NCBI RefSeq assembly: GCF_025499605.1
Contig: NZ_JAFMVC010000001.1
Span: forward strand, 461,828-525,827
Reading direction: 5' to 3'
DNA from: Carboxylicivirga litoralis
Lineage (GTDB): Bacteria; Bacteroidota; Bacteroidia; Bacteroidales; Marinilabiliaceae
DNA length: 64,000 nt
Positions 1 through 9,228 of this stretch are shown here, in pieces (within the stretch, counting starts at the first letter, position 1; each line of letters opens with the position of its first letter). The position numbers and the translations under genes were made by a program. The notes below the pieces were generated by a model. It was not told the origin of the DNA and made no database searches. It saw nothing but the letters and a program-made list of their open reading frames with translations.

Positions 1-1
1 G

Positions 2-388
2 TTTTTTAATGTAGCTTGCGATAATACTGATGCCGATATAAAATACATGTACATTGGACGTGTGAACAGCTGTCGTGCAGGCGGCTGTTCCATGCCAAGT
101 GCATTGTCACAAGGAGGCGAATCGGAATACTTCGATTACCTAATGGTATTTAATGCCAAAGGCGAAGTGATAATGGTCAAAGTATTCAACTATCAGGCAA
201 CACACGGCCATGAAGTAACGGCCAAAGGATGGCTAAAACAGTTTATCGGTTACAATACTTCAGAAAACGAACTTGAAGTTGGAAAGAACATCGATTCTAT
301 TTCAGGCGCCACCATATCAGTTAATGGCATCACCCAGGACATTAGCGATAAAACACAAATCATCAACAAATACTTAGGTCAATCTTAG
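2..388 (+). CDS. FMN-binding domain protein, 5' end outside window
   Basis: The frame is open from base 2 with no stop, so the gene begins before the window; the ATG at 47 is internal. The visible 128 residues match a small FMN_bind domain. Near the C-terminus is D-S-I-S-G-A-T-I-S, which fits the flavinylation motif in which ApbE attaches FMN to the Thr. Such domains act outside the cytoplasmic membrane in electron transfer, so the missing N-terminus should carry a signal peptide or anchor. A C-x5-C pair (N-S-C-R-A-G-G-C) lies about 95 residues before the motif. The stop codon overlaps the stop of convergent dinB by 4 bases. Redox partner unknown. Confidence 0.8.
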   Translation, partial: FFNVACDNTDADIKYMYIGRVNSCRAGGCSMPSALSQGGESEYFDYLMVFNAKGEVIMVKVFNYQATHGHEVTAKGWLKQFIGYNTSENELEVGKNIDSISGATISVNGITQDISDKTQIINKYLGQS

Positions 389-1455
389 TACTTAAAGTCT
401 ATTAGAAGCTGCAGAGCTTCGGGCTCCTCATCCTCACCTTTGAAGTTTGATATTGTGAGTCCTAAAAGTCGGATGGGTCTGTTCAATGGTGCTTCTCGAA
501 TTAATTCCACAGCTAATTCGCTCAATAACTTCTGGTCGATTGGCTCTTGCAATGTCTTTGAACGGGTTATCTGCTCAAAATTATCAAATTTCACTTTTAG
601 TGTTAAGGTTTTTCCTTGCTTACCACTTTTTGCCAAACGCTTGACCAAGCCGGCTTTCAATCGCTCAATCTCCAGTTTAATTTGTTGCTCATCAACCAAA
701 TCCTTACTAAAAGTATTTTCTATTCCAACAGATTTTCGCTCCCGATGCGGGCGCACTGGCCGCTCATCAATGCCTCGGGCGATATCATAAAAGTACTGTC
801 CTGCTTTTCCGAAATAATGAATCATACGTGCTAAATCGAAGCGTAATAAGTCTTTGCCTTTATGAATATCGAGCTGATGCATCTTCTCAGCCGTCTTTTT
901 GCCAACTCCAAAGAATTTTTCAATGGGCAATTGCTCAACAAAAGCCTGCACATCCTTAGGTTTGATAATATACATACCATTGGGTTTGCGCTGGTCGCTG
1001 GCTACTTTTGCCAAAAACTTATTAGCACTAACTCCGGCTGATGCTGTCAGTTGGGTCTTCTCCAAAATCTTTTGCTTGATTTCGCGCGCCACCTGTGTTG
1101 CTGATTCAATGCCTTTCTTATTTTGAGTAACATCCAGAAAAGCTTCGTCCAACGAGAGCGGCTCCACCAAATCCGTGTATTCAAAAAATATCTCGCGTAT
1201 CTGAGCTGACACTTCTTTATACACCTCAAAACGATGCTTTTGAAATATCAGGTGCGGACAACGACGCAATGCCACTTTCGATGCCATAGCCGAACGAACA
1301 CCGTACTTGCGGGCTTCGTAGCTCGCTGCTGCTATCACTCCCCGGTCACTGCTACTGCCTACCACAACGGGCTTGCCTCGTAACTCCGGAAAGTCGCGCT
1401 GCTCAACCGATGCAAAAAACGCATCCATATCGATATGAATAATCTTACGTGTCAA
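385..1455 (-). CDS. dinB: DNA polymerase IV (Y-family translesion polymerase)
   Basis: 356 residues, normal DinB length. The N-terminus K-I-I-H-I-D-M-D-A-F-F-A-S-V-E-Q is the Y-family palm motif with the first catalytic Asp; the second acidic motif P-L-S-L-D-E-A-F-L-D-V follows near residue 100, then the S-A-G-V-S-A-N-K-F-L-A-K block, HhH thumb and little-finger domain. It synthesises DNA past lesions in the cytoplasm. The start is TTG: an in-frame TAA lies three codons upstream and the first ATG (residue 10) would remove the first catalytic Asp. No LexA-type box was recognised upstream. Its stop overlaps the convergent FMN-binding gene. Identification is secure. Confidence 0.95.
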   Translation of the reverse strand: MTRKIIHIDMDAFFASVEQRDFPELRGKPVVVGSSSDRGVIAAASYEARKYGVRSAMASKVALRRCPHLIFQKHRFEVYKEVSAQIREIFFEYTDLVEPLSLDEAFLDVTQNKKGIESATQVAREIKQKILEKTQLTASAGVSANKFLAKVASDQRKPNGMYIIKPKDVQAFVEQLPIEKFFGVGKKTAEKMHQLDIHKGKDLLRFDLARMIHYFGKAGQYFYDIARGIDERPVRPHRERKSVGIENTFSKDLVDEQQIKLEIERLKAGLVKRLAKSGKQGKTLTLKVKFDNFEQITRSKTLQEPIDQKLLSELAVELIREAPLNRPIRLLGLTISNFKGEDEEPEALQLLIDFKY

Positions 1456-1553
1456 TGGATTTTAATTGGACTGCAAGTTATAAAATTAGTCATGAGTTAA
1501 ACTGTTTAAAAGTTGAGGAATTGAGAAACTGAAAAATCGCCAAACTGAGGAGT

Positions 1554-1568
1554 ATATTATAACGTCTC
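1554..1568 (+). repeat. 15-base intergenic repeat shared with 33592-33606
   Basis: ATATTATAACGTCTC occurs in the dinB-MATE spacer in the same form as downstream of the M16 genes. Just before it lies a tract of GAGGAATTGAGAAACTG-like words (about 1513-1550). Confidence 0.55.
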
Positions 1569-1633
1569 CGGACTCAAATAATAAATCAGAAATCATCCAT
1601 CATACATCATTATCCTCTATCTTCGCAGTTGAA

Positions 1634-3064
1634 ATGAAGAAATCTGTTGACTTAACACAAGGGCCAATTTTTAAGCAATTGGTCAAGCTGGCATTGCCTA
1701 TCATTGGCACATCGCTCATGCAAATGGCCTATAACCTGACTGATATGATATGGTTGGGCCATTTGGGCAGTAATGCTGTTGCATCGGTAGGGGGAGCCGG
1801 CTTTTTTATCTGGCTGGGCATGTCGCTTTTGTTGGTAACACGTGTAGGAGCCGAGGTTGGTGTGTCGCAAGCTTTGGGGCGAAAGGAACAAGAAACAGCT
1901 GCGCGTTTTGCCCGTCATTCTCTTTTTTGGGCTGTTTTGCTTTCTTTAGTTTACGTGGCCATCACCTTGCTGTTTACACCGCAATTAATTGGTATTTTTC
2001 GCTTATCCAAAGGAGTAGTTGAAGATGGTGCCATCCTCTATCTGCGCATCGTTTCCATTGGTTTCCTTTTCACTTTTGTCAATCCTACATTCCAGGGAAT
2101 TTATAATGGTGTAGGCAATAGTCGTTTACCCTTTTATTATCTATTAGTAGGCTTAGGCCTTAACATGCTCCTTGATCCTATTCTGATATTTGGCTTAGGT
2201 TTTATACCTGCTCTTGGCATTAAAGGAGCCGCATGGGCTACCGTCATCGCTCAAGTTGTGGTGTTCGGTATTTTTTTCATCCGTTTTGTCTGGATGAAAG
2301 AAATCATCAACCCGGATTTTAAGCGCTTTAAACTAAGTAAAGACATTTCGTTGAAGATATTCAAACTAGGAATGCCCGTTGCTACCGAGAGTTCTCTATT
2401 CGCTTGTTTTGCATTGATTTTAGCCCGCATGATTACCAAATGGGGCGATATTCCTATAGCAGTGCAAAGTGTAGGTGCACAAATAGAAGCCATTTCCTGG
2501 ATGACTTCATCGGGATTTGCCACGGCATTGGGAAGTTTTACCGGTCAAAACTTTGGCGCCAACAACTGGAACCGCATCAAAAAAGGTTATTACACCACTT
2601 TAGGTATTGGTATTTTCCTGGGAACCATCGTTACCGTGTCGTTTATACTTTTTGGCAAGCAAATATTTTCATTGTTTCTGCGCGAACCAGAACCTTTACA
2701 GATGGGCATTGTCTATCTGAAGATATTAGCCGTATCGCAAGTGTTTATGATTATCGAAATCATCACACGTGGTGCTTTTAATGGTATTGGGCGAACAGTA
2801 CCTCCTTCCATTATTGGCATTGTGTTTACTGGGGCACGTGTACCCGCTGCCATGGTTTTGTCGCTCGAAAAATACCTGGGGATGCTGGGCATTTGGTGGG
2901 CCATCAGTTTATCAAGTGTTGTCAAAGGTATTGGGTTAATGGGCTGGTACATAACCGTACTTCATCGTTCGGGCACAGAACAAGCGAAAAAGAAGAAAGT
3001 GCGTTTATCGTTTCTGCCTACACGTCAGCGACAACAAATTAAGATTGAAGAACTAGAAGACTAG
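1634..3064 (+). CDS. MATE-family multidrug/cation antiporter
   Basis: 476 residues with about 12 hydrophobic segments in two similar halves, as in NorM-type MATE carriers. The N-terminus (L-T-Q-G-P-I-F-K-Q-L-V-K-L-A-L-P-I-I) and the following N-L-T-D-M-I-W-L-G segment are typical of the family. It would export drugs or cationic metabolites across the inner membrane using Na+ or H+; substrate cannot be read from sequence. A TATCTTCG, one mismatch from the Bacteroidota -7 box, lies at 1618-1625, so the leader may be only a few bases. mnmD follows after 14 bases, and the two are probably co-transcribed although functionally unrelated. Confidence 0.9.
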   Translation: MKKSVDLTQGPIFKQLVKLALPIIGTSLMQMAYNLTDMIWLGHLGSNAVASVGGAGFFIWLGMSLLLVTRVGAEVGVSQALGRKEQETAARFARHSLFWAVLLSLVYVAITLLFTPQLIGIFRLSKGVVEDGAILYLRIVSIGFLFTFVNPTFQGIYNGVGNSRLPFYYLLVGLGLNMLLDPILIFGLGFIPALGIKGAAWATVIAQVVVFGIFFIRFVWMKEIINPDFKRFKLSKDISLKIFKLGMPVATESSLFACFALILARMITKWGDIPIAVQSVGAQIEAISWMTSSGFATALGSFTGQNFGANNWNRIKKGYYTTLGIGIFLGTIVTVSFILFGKQIFSLFLREPEPLQMGIVYLKILAVSQVFMIIEIITRGAFNGIGRTVPPSIIGIVFTGARVPAAMVLSLEKYLGMLGIWWAISLSSVVKGIGLMGWYITVLHRSGTEQAKKKKVRLSFLPTRQRQQIKIEELED

Positions 3065-3078
3065 AAAGTATAAGAAGC

Positions 3079-3744
3079 ATGCTAAAAAATAAATCAAGAA
3101 AAGTAGAGTTAAAAGTATCGGCTGATGGTTCACACACCTTATTTGTTCCTGAGCTGGATGAACACTATCATTCTGTAAATGGTGCTCATAATGAATCAAT
3201 GCATGTATTTATTGAGCCCGCTTTGCGTTTTTGTCAAAAAGAAACGGTCAATATCCTTGAGATTGGTTTAGGGACAGGTTTGAATGCATTTTTAACCGCA
3301 GTTAATCAAGGTAATAAAACCATCTTTTACCATGCCTTGGAGAAATTTCCGATTACACCGGAAGCAGCAGCACAACTGAATTTTGCAAAGACAGAATCAG
3401 AGCAACAACTTTTCTCCAGACTTCACAACCTTCCCTGGAACGAAACAGAGGAATTGCAAACTGGCTTTACTTTACTTAAGGATGAAGCCGACCTGACTAA
3501 TATTGATTTTAACAAACAATACGACCTGGTTTACTTCGATGCATTTGCCCCTGAAGTACAACCGGAGATGTGGAGCGAAAGCATCTTTCAAAAAATATAC
3601 GACGCTATGAATTCCGATGGCATCCTTACAACCTACTGTGCTAAAGGGGTTGTCCGCCGCACCATGCAAGCCGTTGGATTTACAGTTGAACGTCTGCCTG
3701 GCCCTAAAGGCAAACGAGAGATGCTGCGAGCCATTAAAGCTTAA
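3079..3744 (+). CDS. mnmD: tRNA (mnm5s2U34) methyltransferase MnmD, stand-alone
   Basis: 221 residues matching the methyltransferase half of MnmC (DUF752). The SAM-binding motif I-L-E-I-G-L-G-T-G-L-N-A-F is at about residue 60, and V-Y-F-D-A-F-A-P-E-V-Q-P-E-M-W is the family signature. The C-terminus ends in the usual P-G-P-K-G-K-R-E-M-L-R-A. It methylates the 5-aminomethyl group of wobble uridine in certain tRNAs. The FAD-oxidase half of MnmC is absent, as is usual in Bacteroidota. It is 14 bases downstream of the MATE gene; a weak hairpin with a T-run follows the stop. Confidence 0.88.
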   Translation: MLKNKSRKVELKVSADGSHTLFVPELDEHYHSVNGAHNESMHVFIEPALRFCQKETVNILEIGLGTGLNAFLTAVNQGNKTIFYHALEKFPITPEAAAQLNFAKTESEQQLFSRLHNLPWNETEELQTGFTLLKDEADLTNIDFNKQYDLVYFDAFAPEVQPEMWSESIFQKIYDAMNSDGILTTYCAKGVVRRTMQAVGFTVERLPGPKGKREMLRAIKA

Positions 3745-3758
3745 TATTAATAAGAAAA

Positions 3759-3790
3759 TGCCGATGAGAATAACACACCGGCACTTTTTT
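3759..3790 (+). terminator. weak candidate terminator after mnmD
   Basis: A 5-bp stem (TGCCG at 3759-3763, CGGCA at 3779-3783) with a 15-base loop is followed by a run of seven T. Stem stability is poor; position between convergent genes is the main support. Confidence 0.35.
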
Positions 3791-3812
3791 TATATTTCAT
3801 CGGAAAGCTTTC

Positions 3813-5435
3813 CTATTTCGACACTTTTTTCTCAAAAGATGAAACAACCTGAATGCCTTCCTTCTTCCATTTAGCAATCAACTCATCCAGATTCACTCTG
3901 AATAGCTGGTAATCCTTCTTCTCAAGGGCGGTCCAACCCACCTCGGCATAGGCAGCCAGGCGCGGAAACACCATGTTATCCATATTGCTCACTTCAGGTA
4001 TCCACTCACTCCACATCTGACAGCCGCTACCCAACACTTTATGGTGGTATTTAGCATCCAGACCATCTGGTATGGGGTTAAACTCATAGGCTTTCTCTAA
4101 GGGGATGTATTCGTAGGAATAATCCAGGTAGGTATAAATGTGGTAGGAGTTGACAATATCGTAACCACCCTGCACGGCCTCATTGATCAGCTCAGGGCTT
4201 CCTTTCCAGAAATGAATAATGGCACTCTTAGCCAATTGTTCCGACACCTCCACATCTTCAGCCTTTTGCCATTCATGCACATTACCGCCCAGTATCTCAT
4301 TCCAGCCCATCATGCGGTGCTTGTTGGCATCCAGATAATTGGAGATACGATTGGTAAAATACACCTGCAAATCGGCTGGCGTTTTTAAGCCTTTCGCTAC
4401 CATAAAGTCCTGCACCGTTTCTGAGTTTTTCCAGGCCTCAAAACGCACCTCATCACCACCAATATGCACAATATTTTCGGGAAATAGCGCCATCACTTCA
4501 TCCAGTACATCTTCCAGAAAGGCATACACACGGGCATCAGCCACGTTGAACGAATCAGGCAATTTACCAAACACCACAGGCACCTCTGTTAGTTCACCAA
4601 TAGTGCCCAGCCAGGGATATGCTGCAATCGCTGCTGAGGCGTGTCCAGGCATCTCAATTTCAGGAACGATGGTGATGTGACGTTGTTGTGCGTAGCTGAT
4701 GATGTCTTTGATTTGCTCCTGGGTATAAAAACCACTATGCGCCTTTCCTGAGCGCTCCTTACTGTCCCAGCCACCTATTTGCGTATTACTGCGCGAAGCT
4801 CCAATCTCTGTCAGCTTAGGATACTTTTTTATTTCGATGCGCCAGCCCTGATCATCGGTCAGGTGCCAGTGAAAAACATTCATCTTTAATAAGGCCATCT
4901 GGTCAAGCAGTTTCTTCACCTGCTCCTCACCCTTAAAATACCTGGCCTCATCCAGCATAAAAGCACGCCAGCTAAAACGCGGCTGGTCTTCAATACTCAC
5001 CAATGGCAATTCATAAGTCTTTTTGGCAGAAGCATCCAGCGGCAACATCTGCCTCAATGTTTGAATTCCATAAAACACACCAGCTGCGCTAGCACCAATG
5101 ATTCCAATGCCATGCTTGTTAATCTCCAATTGATAACCTTCTTCACCAAGTGATTCGGCTAAGTTGACATTGGTTGTTAAGGTAATACCCTGCCCTCGCT
5201 TAACCGCTTTTTTTATGGCGACTTTGCTATAAGGTGCCAACACCTCCTTTAAATAGCTGGCATTATCACTATTGTCGGCATCCGCCATAATGCTGATAGC
5301 CGACGGAAGCTTAAAAACGCCATCCTTTTGCACCACCTTCAGCGGCTGCGGTATCACACTCACCGACTGAGCAGCCACGAAGTTAGCCAGCAATAACATA
5401 CCGGCCAATAAACCTAATTTCTTATTTTTCATCAT
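3813..5435 (-). CDS. GH20 beta-N-acetylhexosaminidase, exported
   Basis: 540 residues from the ATG at 5435; the frame continues upstream only to a TTG and ATG-ATG gives a good signal peptide (K-N-K-K-L-G-L-L-A-G-M-L-L-L-A, ending in V-A-A-Q). An N-terminal GH20b-like domain is followed by the catalytic barrel, with F-H-W-H-L-T-D-D-Q-G-W and the catalytic pair H-I-G-G-D-E (Asp328, Glu329 from this start). It removes terminal beta-linked GlcNAc or GalNAc by substrate-assisted catalysis, probably in the periplasm. Last gene of the utilisation locus, 164 bases downstream of the GH35 gene. Confidence 0.93.
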   Translation of the reverse strand: MMKNKKLGLLAGMLLLANFVAAQSVSVIPQPLKVVQKDGVFKLPSAISIMADADNSDNASYLKEVLAPYSKVAIKKAVKRGQGITLTTNVNLAESLGEEGYQLEINKHGIGIIGASAAGVFYGIQTLRQMLPLDASAKKTYELPLVSIEDQPRFSWRAFMLDEARYFKGEEQVKKLLDQMALLKMNVFHWHLTDDQGWRIEIKKYPKLTEIGASRSNTQIGGWDSKERSGKAHSGFYTQEQIKDIISYAQQRHITIVPEIEMPGHASAAIAAYPWLGTIGELTEVPVVFGKLPDSFNVADARVYAFLEDVLDEVMALFPENIVHIGGDEVRFEAWKNSETVQDFMVAKGLKTPADLQVYFTNRISNYLDANKHRMMGWNEILGGNVHEWQKAEDVEVSEQLAKSAIIHFWKGSPELINEAVQGGYDIVNSYHIYTYLDYSYEYIPLEKAYEFNPIPDGLDAKYHHKVLGSGCQMWSEWIPEVSNMDNMVFPRLAAYAEVGWTALEKKDYQLFRVNLDELIAKWKKEGIQVVSSFEKKVSK

Positions 5436-5599
5436 AGATATTGATATTACTGATTGTAGAGTATTCCCAATATTCAACCCACGTTGGGGCTGTTTCTACT
5501 TGTACATTTATCACCCCCTGGCTCCACCAGGGGTTATTATTATTAACGTCCTTCAGACATTACTTTATCCCAAAAACAGAATTAAACATTCCTAATTTA

Positions 5600-7927
5600 T
5601 TAATCTTTTAACAGGAAAAACTGTGGCCGGCCATATAATCGCAACTCTTTGAGCCTGCCCGACTGTTCATTATACGAATGCCTTAAACGTACTCCTTTCA
5701 CACTGGTTATTTCGCCCAAATCAACTATCACGCAGGGACGCTGGTCATTCTCGCCGGCTTTCCATTGTGTTCCAAGGTTGCCATCAATGATGTATTCAGC
5801 AAACCCTTTATCCTCAACTTCAGAACTGACATAAACCACCTTCCAGGTATCCTTTGTCAGTACGTTGCCATCCTTATCAATCACATCCAACTCACAAACA
5901 CCTAGCGATTTGCCATCATTGGTTGAAAGCGCTTCCAGTGCCAGATGACGCATAGTTACCGGACTATCGAACTGAAACTCCTGCCAGCCTTGCTCATTAC
6001 TCATCTCTGCCTTTAGTACCACATCACCACTCTCCAGCACAGGCTTCAGGCCGTAATCCAATGTGCTTTTCTCACGCTTGTTTTTATCGGCCCCAAGCTG
6101 GTCCAGTATTGGCTCTTTAAGACCTTTTACAGTTCTCGCACCAGTATCTTCGAAAGCGAAAATCACCAGTTCATTCTGCCCCTTCTTCAGCCATGGCCCG
6201 GGGACGTATAAGGTTTGCTGAGGGCCAATATTCCAGAACTTTCCTAAAGAACGTCCATTAATCCAGGCAGCTCCCTTGCCCCAGCTACTCAGATCTAAAA
6301 ATGTATCACCAGTACTGTCGAGCGTAAACGTCGCGCGATGAAAAGCAGGTTGTCCTTTTATGTGATTATTTTGATAGTTGAAGCTGCCAACAGGCGCCTT
6401 ATACAAGGGCAATGAGGTGCATTTCCACCCCAGAAGTTCGGTACCATTGATACTCACTTTTTCAGTAATACCTTTGCGATTATTCAGGATATCGGCACCA
6501 TAGTTAACACGCCCCACATTTTCAACGATGATCTCCAGCTTAGCCGGAACATCTTTCACATCTATCTCCATGGAGCTTTGACGGTGACGCCTGTCGAGAC
6601 TACCAACCTGCTTACCATTCAACAGCACTACGGCATAATCCCTCACATCTTTAATGGTCAGTGTACCTTTCGTCTTTTCATTAAGGATTGTTTCGTAATG
6701 TATATAGCCAAAGTCCTGCTCCATCTCCTCCATACACAGCGGCCTTTCAGCCTCAACAGTTTTTTCAAAAGCGGCGGATAAAGGTGCGGATTCAGTGAGT
6801 ACCAGTTCCTCAATCTCAATGACCGGATTGGGTGCCGGCACCTCAGGCAATTGTTCATCTTTATACAGATGCTGTTGCAACATCTCCCTGAACGCCCAGT
6901 ACTTCGGATACATATTACCATACTCTCCCAGTGGTGCGTCATAGTCGTAGCTGGTGGGCTGTGGCGCATAACCATAAGCCGTGTTAGCACCGTTAGTATA
7001 GTCAAAATTAGTCCCTCCATGAAACATGTAGATACTCACCGACACATTATTATTCACCATCCACTCCAGTTGCTCAGCAGGCTTTTTATAGTCGCGATAC
7101 GAATGTGGTGTTCCCCATACATCGAACCAGGCCGGATAGAACTCTGCCACAAAATAAGGTCCGCCCGGATGAAAGCGATCGACTGATTTAAAGATGTCTT
7201 CGCCCACCGCGCCGTTGACCGTGCTTAAGGTGCCATCCACACGACCCGCCTCCATCTGCCCGGCGCCATCACAGGTCATCAGTGGTACATTAAACCCGGC
7301 TTTCTTAAGCATATCGCGCAGTTTACCCAGGTAAACTTTATCGGCACCGTAGGAACCATACTCATTCTCAACCTGCACCATCAGGATGGGTCCACCATTA
7401 CTAAGCGTTAAATCAGACAGCTCTTCGCCCAATCGCTGGATATAGTTCTGACAGGCCTGCAGAAAACGCTCATCATTGCTACGATAAACCATGCCCTCCT
7501 CTTTGAGCAGCCACGAGGGATATCCTCCAAAATCCCACTCTGCACACACGTAGGGCCCCGGACGAAGAATCACAAATAAACCTTCCTCCTGCGCAATCTG
7601 GATGAAGCGTTTGATATCGGCTTGTCCCTCAAAATCAAATACACCAGGTTGTCGTTCGTGGTAATTCCAAAACACATAGGCCGACACCGTATTGATGCCC
7701 ATGGCCTTTGCACGCTTCATACGGTCGCGCCAGTATTCTTTGGGAATGCGCGGATAGTGCATCTCCCCACAAATCAACTGAATGGGCTGCTCATCCAGAT
7801 AAAAATTTCCCTCTTTTATCTCAAAGCGGCTTGTTTGAACACCAGAAGATGCACATGACTGAAGCAATGCAAATAGCAAAGAAGTGCAAAGCATCAAAAA
7901 AAACTTAGGCATGTTGTACAATTTCAT
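5600..7927 (-). CDS. GH35 beta-galactosidase, lipoprotein, with C-terminal F5/8-type domain
   Basis: 775 residues. A hydrophobic leader ends at L-L-Q-S-C-A, a lipobox, so the protein should be lipidated; ATGs at residue 1 and residue 6 are both possible. The GH35 barrel occupies about residues 35-355, with acid/base Glu189 in Q-V-E-N-E-Y-G and nucleophile Glu262 in V-A-E-F-Y-P. Beta-sandwich domains follow, and the last ~140 residues (containing V-T-S-V-K-G-V-R-L-R-H) resemble a discoidin/F5-8 C carbohydrate-binding fold. It releases terminal beta-galactose. It follows the GH27 gene by only 12 bases, so the two are almost certainly co-transcribed. Confidence 0.93.
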   Translation of the reverse strand: MKLYNMPKFFLMLCTSLLFALLQSCASSGVQTSRFEIKEGNFYLDEQPIQLICGEMHYPRIPKEYWRDRMKRAKAMGINTVSAYVFWNYHERQPGVFDFEGQADIKRFIQIAQEEGLFVILRPGPYVCAEWDFGGYPSWLLKEEGMVYRSNDERFLQACQNYIQRLGEELSDLTLSNGGPILMVQVENEYGSYGADKVYLGKLRDMLKKAGFNVPLMTCDGAGQMEAGRVDGTLSTVNGAVGEDIFKSVDRFHPGGPYFVAEFYPAWFDVWGTPHSYRDYKKPAEQLEWMVNNNVSVSIYMFHGGTNFDYTNGANTAYGYAPQPTSYDYDAPLGEYGNMYPKYWAFREMLQQHLYKDEQLPEVPAPNPVIEIEELVLTESAPLSAAFEKTVEAERPLCMEEMEQDFGYIHYETILNEKTKGTLTIKDVRDYAVVLLNGKQVGSLDRRHRQSSMEIDVKDVPAKLEIIVENVGRVNYGADILNNRKGITEKVSINGTELLGWKCTSLPLYKAPVGSFNYQNNHIKGQPAFHRATFTLDSTGDTFLDLSSWGKGAAWINGRSLGKFWNIGPQQTLYVPGPWLKKGQNELVIFAFEDTGARTVKGLKEPILDQLGADKNKREKSTLDYGLKPVLESGDVVLKAEMSNEQGWQEFQFDSPVTMRHLALEALSTNDGKSLGVCELDVIDKDGNVLTKDTWKVVYVSSEVEDKGFAEYIIDGNLGTQWKAGENDQRPCVIVDLGEITSVKGVRLRHSYNEQSGRLKELRLYGRPQFFLLKD

Positions 7928-7939
7928 GAATCGTATTAT

Positions 7940-9172
7940 TTAATTACTTGAGGTCGACGTAATCTTTACTACCCTGCACTGATGTGGCTCCACAGTCAAT
8001 TTTATCTGAGCAGATGGTTTAAAATCAAGGTTTTTATGCATCCACAAATCGCGCACCTCTACTTGTCCGTCAAAACCTAACTGGGCGAGATCGAGTGCTA
8101 TTTTCCGTTTCTTATCATTATCGCGGTTAAGAAAACCAACGGCCCATGAACCATCTGCCAGTGGCTTGGCCCAGATCTCTTCAGCTCCATCTTTGTGGAT
8201 GCGGGATGCCTGCTTGCCCAACTCATCCTGATTAACAGCGATAAGCTCCTGATTGGTAAGGATGCGCTTGGTATCAGCATCCATGTTGCGGATGTCGCAG
8301 GTCATCAGTAAAGGAGCCGACAAAAGGGACCACAAGCCAAACTGCGCTTCATACTCGGTTACCGTGCAGCCATTGGCACCATTTGCCGAAGAAGATGCTC
8401 CTGTTCCATTGAGGCCAACCACCAGCATATCAGGATCGTTCCAACGACCGGGTCCGGCGAACTTTTCCAGTCCCACCTGACGGTCCAAAGCTTCCATGAT
8501 GCCGTTATGTCCGTTATTATACTGCCCATGCTCCCAAGTATCGCGCAAATCCCAGGTGGTGCGCCATAGCTGACCATCCACCTTTTCGCCCCATAGCCAT
8601 GGTGCCCGCTGCCCCCACTCACAAATGGCAAACACCATTGGACGGCCGGTTGCTCTAACAGCTTTTATGAATTTCTCGTAGCGCTCTATGCCAGTCCATA
8701 AGTCTTCGGGCGCATGGCAATAGTCGCATTTGATGTAATCTACACCCCATTCGGCGTAGGTTTGTGCGTCCATCTCCTCATAAGCTAAACTACCCACCAT
8801 GCCGGCACAGGTGTATTCGGCAATATCTGTATATATTCCAAACTTAAGCCCTTTGCTGTGGACATAATCCGCTACCACCTTCATGCCATTGGGAAATTTC
8901 TTGGGGTCAGGATACACCTTACCATCGGCATCGCGACCGCCATGCCACAAATCATCCAGAATGATGTACTCGTAACCGGCCTCCTTCAGCCCGTTCTCCA
9001 CCATAGCATCGGCCAGTTCCATCACAATGCTTTCGCTGATATTACCTTCGAACAGGTTCCAGCTTATCCAGCCCATGGGAGGTGTTGGGGCTAACACATC
9101 TTGTTGTGCCTTCACCGACAACCCAAGGACACAGGTGAAGCATACTAGTAATTGGATTATTTTATATTTCAT
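7940..9172 (-). CDS. GH27 alpha-galactosidase, exported
   Basis: 410 residues with an N-terminal signal peptide ending near V-K-A-Q. The GH27 signature P-P-M-G-W-I-S-W-N lies just after it. The nucleophile is Asp150 (D-Y-I-K-C-D-Y-C-H) and the acid/base Asp248 (W-N-D-P-D-M-L), matching human alpha-galactosidase A/NAGA by motif. The protein removes terminal alpha-linked galactose, possibly alpha-GalNAc, in the periplasm. It is the first enzyme after SusC/SusD, separated from SusD by a hairpin at 9194-9217. Family assignment is secure; galactose versus GalNAc preference is not readable. Confidence 0.93.
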   Translation of the reverse strand: MKYKIIQLLVCFTCVLGLSVKAQQDVLAPTPPMGWISWNLFEGNISESIVMELADAMVENGLKEAGYEYIILDDLWHGGRDADGKVYPDPKKFPNGMKVVADYVHSKGLKFGIYTDIAEYTCAGMVGSLAYEEMDAQTYAEWGVDYIKCDYCHAPEDLWTGIERYEKFIKAVRATGRPMVFAICEWGQRAPWLWGEKVDGQLWRTTWDLRDTWEHGQYNNGHNGIMEALDRQVGLEKFAGPGRWNDPDMLVVGLNGTGASSSANGANGCTVTEYEAQFGLWSLLSAPLLMTCDIRNMDADTKRILTNQELIAVNQDELGKQASRIHKDGAEEIWAKPLADGSWAVGFLNRDNDKKRKIALDLAQLGFDGQVEVRDLWMHKNLDFKPSAQIKLTVEPHQCRVVKITSTSSN

Positions 9173-9193
9173 AATTCTAAAGTAAGTATAAAA

Positions 9194-9217
9194 AAAAATG
9201 CCCCGAAGGGCATTTTT
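9194..9217 (-). terminator. UUCG-tetraloop hairpin between susD and the glycosidases
   Basis: Perfect 10-bp stem (9194-9203 with 9208-9217). On the transcribed minus strand the loop reads TTCG closed by C-G, a very stable tetraloop, and the stem runs into a T-run. Lying between susD and GH27 in one locus, it probably gives partial termination or 3'-end protection so that susCD message exceeds enzyme message (inference). Confidence 0.75.
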
Positions 9218-9228
9218 AGTGAGTATTA

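Noticed and set aside
440..790. Open frames opposite dinB
   Set aside because: Antisense to a conserved polymerase gene and without recognisable protein features.
5436..5477. Longer GH20 start at a TTG (5477)
   Set aside because: It would put a non-signal extension before a clear signal peptide beginning with ATG-ATG.
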